Shown in pieces: positions 36,749 to 39,272 of a DNA stretch of 39,272 nucleotides; positions within the stretch are counted from its first letter, which is position 1, and the number at the start of each line of letters is the position of its first letter. A program made the position numbers and the translations under genes. The stretch covers positions 1-39,272 of the forward strand of contig JABWCN010000043.1 in NCBI GenBank assembly GCA_013359135.1, read 5' to 3'. This DNA comes from Pseudobdellovibrionaceae bacterium. GTDB lineage: Bacteria > Bdellovibrionota > Bdellovibrionia > Bdellovibrionales > Bdellovibrionaceae. The notes beneath the pieces are model-generated. The model saw only the letters and a list, made by a program, of their open reading frames with translations, was not told where the DNA came from and did not search any database.

Positions 36749-36883
36749 TCAAAAATCAAAGTCTCCGATTGAGTTAGCTAAAACTTTCTCTACTGGAGAT
36801 ATTGCAACAATACTCCCCTCATAGAGTGACATTTTTGCTGATACGGGCATTATATCGAAGGGTTGTAATAATCTTGAAACCAT
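36749..36883 (-). CDS. Small 44-residue protein coupled to the flavodoxin-like gene
   Basis: The ATG overlaps the stop of the reductase gene as TGATG, and GGAAAGG lies just before it, favouring coupled re-initiation. The 44 residues contain VSRLLQPFDIMPVSAK and a GSIVAISPVEKVLA stretch with balanced composition; no domain is recognised. The stop is 9 bp before the end of the plus-strand hydrolase. It is too short for a homology guess, so the call rests on the overlap and ribosome-binding site alone. Confidence 0.45.
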   Translation of the reverse strand: MVSRLLQPFDIMPVSAKMSLYEGSIVAISPVEKVLANSIGDFDF

Positions 36884-37479
36884 CAACCTTTCCACCAAAT
36901 ATCCATATAATTTTCTGAATCAATGTCCCACGAAGTCATTCTTTTTTTTGCTGGTGCTGTTAACAACACAGCTTGATAAAGATTAGCAAATAAAACTGTT
37001 AAATCTTTTGACTGCCAAAGATCAGCAGAATATTTAGAACCGGAATGTAATGCCTCTTGAGCGACCATTGAAAATACAATCCCACAAAAAGGTGGAATCC
37101 AAGCTCCAAAACTATTTAGAACACCAAGCAGTCTAGACAAAACAGATTTTCCTCCAACGGAATGCATACCAACAATGACAGCCACAGGTTTATAAAAAAA
37201 ATGACCTTTTCCTTCCCATTCAGTAGCAACTTCTAAAAACTGCTGTAGTGGACTTCCCCATGAATCCCAATAAGTACCAGTTATAAAAATAAATGCATGA
37301 GCTTCTAAAACAACTTTTTCGATTCTACTATAGTCTTTTTCATCGGCTAGATGAATAACATTGATTTGAACAGTTTTATATTCAGGGTTAAGTGATATGT
37401 AGTGATTAATAGTCTCTATCATTTTTCCTGAATTTTTTTGAGAACCATGAATAGATCCATTTATAATTAAAAACTTCAT
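36883..37479 (-). CDS. NAD(P)H-dependent FMN reductase/flavodoxin-fold oxidoreductase
   Basis: The start at 37479 follows AAAGGA and a TTGAGT-N17-TATATT promoter whose position excludes the 23-codon upstream extension. The 198-residue protein begins with MKFLIINGSIHGSQKNSG, the FMN phosphate-binding loop of the WrbA/SsuE/NQO-like flavodoxin fold (GS-hG-S/T). FITGTYWDSWGSPLQQFLE near residue 72 is the second FMN loop. Such enzymes transfer hydride from NAD(P)H to quinones, azo dyes or nitro compounds via FMN. The in vivo substrate is not known. The downstream small gene overlaps its stop. Confidence 0.83.
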   Translation of the reverse strand: MKFLIINGSIHGSQKNSGKMIETINHYISLNPEYKTVQINVIHLADEKDYSRIEKVVLEAHAFIFITGTYWDSWGSPLQQFLEVATEWEGKGHFFYKPVAVIVGMHSVGGKSVLSRLLGVLNSFGAWIPPFCGIVFSMVAQEALHSGSKYSADLWQSKDLTVLFANLYQAVLLTAPAKKRMTSWDIDSENYMDIWWKG

Positions 37480-37791
37480 AAATCCTTTTAGTTTAACAAA
37501 ATATGAAATATACATTTTATATCTTATAAACTCAAAAACTATCATCAACTCGATCTAAATGAAAGTATAATATTGAAGTCAATCGTCATCTACAATTTCC
37601 TTATTAAGATTGTTAATTTATTAAGAAACTAACCAAGATTAGGCTTTAATTCACTTAACGATTCTCTCTAAATAAATTATTTAAAAGCAATCTATTGTAT
37701 AATGTATAGTATTAAACTTTTTTCTTAATTAATAGCTTGCTAGAATTAATTTATAGTTTCCTATTACAATTTTTATGTTAACAATTAATGT
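37480..37791. other. AT-rich divergent promoter region
   Basis: These 312 bp separate the reductase gene (minus) from a small gene (plus). The reductase promoter is marked separately. A perfect TATAAT stands at 37698-37703 on the plus strand, about 90 nt before the small gene, but the -35 partner is poor. Nothing else is recognised. Confidence 0.45.
37507..37535 (-). promoter_or_regulatory. Predicted promoter of the flavodoxin-like gene
   Basis: Minus-strand TTGAGT (37535-37530) and TATATT (37512-37507) are separated by 17 nt. The start would be near 37500, about 20 nt before the ATG at 37479. Motif match only. Confidence 0.5.
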
Positions 37792-37941
37792 ATGAAAAAA
37801 AATCCTAAAAAATCAAATCCCTTAGTCAAAACTCCCCAGATTACATCTACTTCTAAACAGTGGGCAGCCAAAACACCTTTTAGTCATTTAATATCACAAA
37901 TTGTGAATGATATAACACCATTTTCAACCATAGCATCATGA
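37792..37941 (+). CDS. Small 49-residue basic protein overlapping the YkgJ-like gene
   Basis: ATG at 37792 opens a frame of 49 codons ending in TGA that overlaps the ATG of the next gene as ATGA (37938-37941), a sign of translational coupling. The product is lysine-rich at the start (MKKNPKKSNP) and has a WAAKTPFSHLISQIV stretch. No strong ribosome-binding site is seen before it and no domain is recognised. It could be a small partner of the cysteine-cluster protein or a leader; I rate the coding call as moderate. Confidence 0.45.
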   Translation: MKKNPKKSNPLVKTPQITSTSKQWAAKTPFSHLISQIVNDITPFSTIAS

Positions 37942-38351
37942 AACGAACTAATAAAAAACTAAGTTTAACTCCAGAACAAGAAGTGAATAAAGAAAACCCA
38001 ATTTCATGGGTAAAATATACCAAGAATAGTTGTGCAACATGCGCCGCCACATGTTGCACAATGCCTATTGAGGTACGCTGGGAAGATCTTGTTGAACTCA
38101 ATTTAGTTTCAGATGACGATCTAAGCCTACCTTTAAAATCCATAATAAATCGTCTAAAAAAAGAAAAAGTTATATCTACCTATCGTTCCGAAACTAGCTT
38201 GTTTGCGTTAAAAATGACAGCCGATGGAAAATGTAGATATCTAAAAAATAATAAATGTAGCGTTTATAAAAATAGACCACTCGTATGTAGAGAGTTCCCT
38301 CTACGAATGGGATGGCGGCATGGATACTGCCCTAAAACTCCAATAAAATAA
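37938..38351 (+). CDS. YkgJ-family cysteine-cluster protein
   Basis: The 137-residue protein has the family motif C32-x2-C35-x3-C39-C40 (CATCAATCC), then a GKCRYLKNNKCSVY stretch, RPLVCREFP and a final YCPK. These cysteines likely bind zinc or an Fe-S cluster. The family (formerly UPF0153) is widespread, and its function is poorly defined. It overlaps the upstream 49-codon gene by 4 bp. The C-terminal RPLVCREFP block is nearly invariant in the family, so the call is firm while the function is open. Confidence 0.85.
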   Translation: MKRTNKKLSLTPEQEVNKENPISWVKYTKNSCATCAATCCTMPIEVRWEDLVELNLVSDDDLSLPLKSIINRLKKEKVISTYRSETSLFALKMTADGKCRYLKNNKCSVYKNRPLVCREFPLRMGWRHGYCPKTPIK

Positions 38352-38470
38352 TTTGTAAAGTTAAATTTCGATTTTTTCTATTATGATTAAATCACAAAAA
38401 ATGGAAACTTTTCCAATGACAAGTTAGAGGTTTTGCATATTCCGATCTTTTGCAATAAATTTAGAAATAT

Positions 38471-39178
38471 CTATAAACATAATTGTCTTAAACACTTGGC
38501 AACTTTATTAGTCATCAAGTTCTCATCGGAATTAGCTCGCAACACTAGAAATGCATTTCGCTTTTCTGATTTAATTTTTTTTGGATTGGGTATAGTAAAA
38601 ATTTCTTCAAAAAATAGTTTTGGCAAAAAGTCCGGCAAATAAATTGCGGCATAGCCTGAATCCACAATAGGCAAAGCAGTTGCAAGCGAGTTAGTTTTAA
38701 ACTTGATATTTCTTTTTTGTAGGGATTCTTTCCAGCCGTCTCGATTCTTAATATTTTGAGGGGTAAAGTCTAATATATCTTCTGGTACAACAAATGGAAC
38801 GTTTTCAAAAGGAAGATCTAGAAACTTTTTGTTCACTGAGTATACTTTTGTTTCAAAAGTTGCGACCTTCAAATACTTAATGTTTTTATTAGGACTAGAA
38901 ATATAGGTAATGCCAAAATCAACAGTTCCATTACCCACAGCGGTCTCTATTTGACCTGGAGATAGTTCGAAAAAAGACATCTCATAATCTTTAAAAAAAG
39001 TATCTTGATATAGAATCGATGGAATGCTGCACGTAAACACCTCAATAGCTGCAATCTTTAAATTTTTTTTTGGCAATGTCGGTTTTGATTTAAGCTCTTC
39101 TACAGCGTTCAGTAAATTCAATGCCTTTTTATACAAAAGAGTGCCTTCAGCGCTGATTTTTATTCCTCTACCATTAAG
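38471..39178 (-). pseudogene. LysR-type regulator, truncated: DNA-binding N-terminus lost
   Basis: About 236 codons remain. They start with GRGIKISAEGTLLYKKALNL, which is the end of a LysR winged-helix region (R-GR-v-LT-aG) and its linker helix, then the periplasmic-binding-like effector domain (KKNLKIAAIEVFTCSIPSIL, TVDFGITYISSP, SGYAAIYLPDF). The first 55-60 residues with the helix-turn-helix are missing: upstream of about 39178 all three minus-strand frames soon stop, and the only in-frame start is a TTG. The break coincides with the transposase fragment on the opposite strand, so an insertion and deletion removed the 5' end. It should be unable to bind DNA. Confidence 0.75.
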
Positions 39179-39272
39179 CAAAGCTTTTGCTGGACAAGAA
39201 GTGGGAATTAAAGAAGTTGAAGATGGAATTTGGATCGTTAGTTTTTTAGATTATGATCTTGGATATTTTGAT
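39174..39272 (+). mobile_element. C-terminal fragment of an IS481-like transposase, running off the window
   Basis: The plus-strand frame from 39174 reads LSKAFAGQEVGIKEVEDGIW and continues IVSFLDYDLGYFD to the last base (33 codons). AGQ-VGI-EV-D-IW-VSF-DYDLG-FD is the conserved C-terminal stretch of IS481-type integrase-core transposases. No start, catalytic DDE region or terminal repeat lies in the window, because upstream sequence is the LysR gene on the other strand. It is therefore a 5'-truncated remnant here unless the rest lies elsewhere. Confidence 0.75.

Noticed and set aside
37880-38143. Open frame of 87 codons antisense to the YkgJ-type gene.
   Set aside because: It is the shadow of the plus-strand gene, whose conserved cysteine motifs show it to be the real one.
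38382-38396. TGATtaaATCA upstream of the LysR remnant as an FNR-type site.
   Set aside because: The spacer is 3 nt instead of 4, and no intact gene lies downstream in the right place.

Overview
The window is about 39 kb of AT-rich (roughly 35% GC by eye) chromosomal DNA from a Gram-negative, respiring bacterium with many periplasmic and lipoproteins, a chemoreceptor and a caa3 oxidase. Low GC, a Sco-linked caa3 oxidase operon and several divergent housekeeping genes suggest a Bdellovibrionota-type bacterium (Bacteriovorax/Halobacteriovorax-like). This assignment is an inference, because no rRNA or other marker is present.

Layout. 1-2271: two cell-wall enzymes, a partial M15-type peptidase (-) and a T7-lysozyme/AmpD-like amidase (+). 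2268-8311: a complete minus-strand oxidase operon, reading cytochrome c, Sco, ctaC, ctaD, ctaE, ctaF, ctaB. 8544-13512: a secreted hydrolase, then a divergent fatty-acid set (FabG-like reductase; KAS III-like enzyme and acyl-CoA synthetase). 13556-15053: an AlkB-like dioxygenase and a BamE-like lipoprotein. 15080-20193: a minus-strand run containing secA and trmL with three poorly known genes. 20356-20748: an H-protein-like acidic protein that lacks the lipoyl lysine.

20831-32228 is an anaerobic/denitrification region. It holds two Crp/Fnr-family regulators, class III ribonucleotide reductase (nrdG-nrdD), and a five-gene operon: DUF2249-like gene, nirK fused to cytochrome c, nirV, a second Sco, nnrS. 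An outer-membrane beta-barrel-like protein and a chemoreceptor paired with a separate periplasmic sensor-like protein follow. Two FNR-type palindromes with the same ATGAT-N4-ATCAT form lie in front of the regulator/nrdGD pair and in front of the nirK operon. Each is about 41 bp upstream of a predicted transcription start, so one regulator may switch on nitrite reduction and anaerobic dNTP synthesis together. No NO reductase is in the window.

32594-39272: an alpha/beta hydrolase coupled to glnS, a secreted hydrolase, a flavodoxin-fold reductase, a YkgJ-type Cys-cluster protein, and two very small genes overlapping their neighbours by a few bases. The right edge carries a LysR-type regulator that has lost its DNA-binding part where it meets the C-terminus of an IS481-like transposase running off the window.

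Start codons were revised from the longest open frame wherever a ribosome-binding site, promoter or terminator argued for an internal start.
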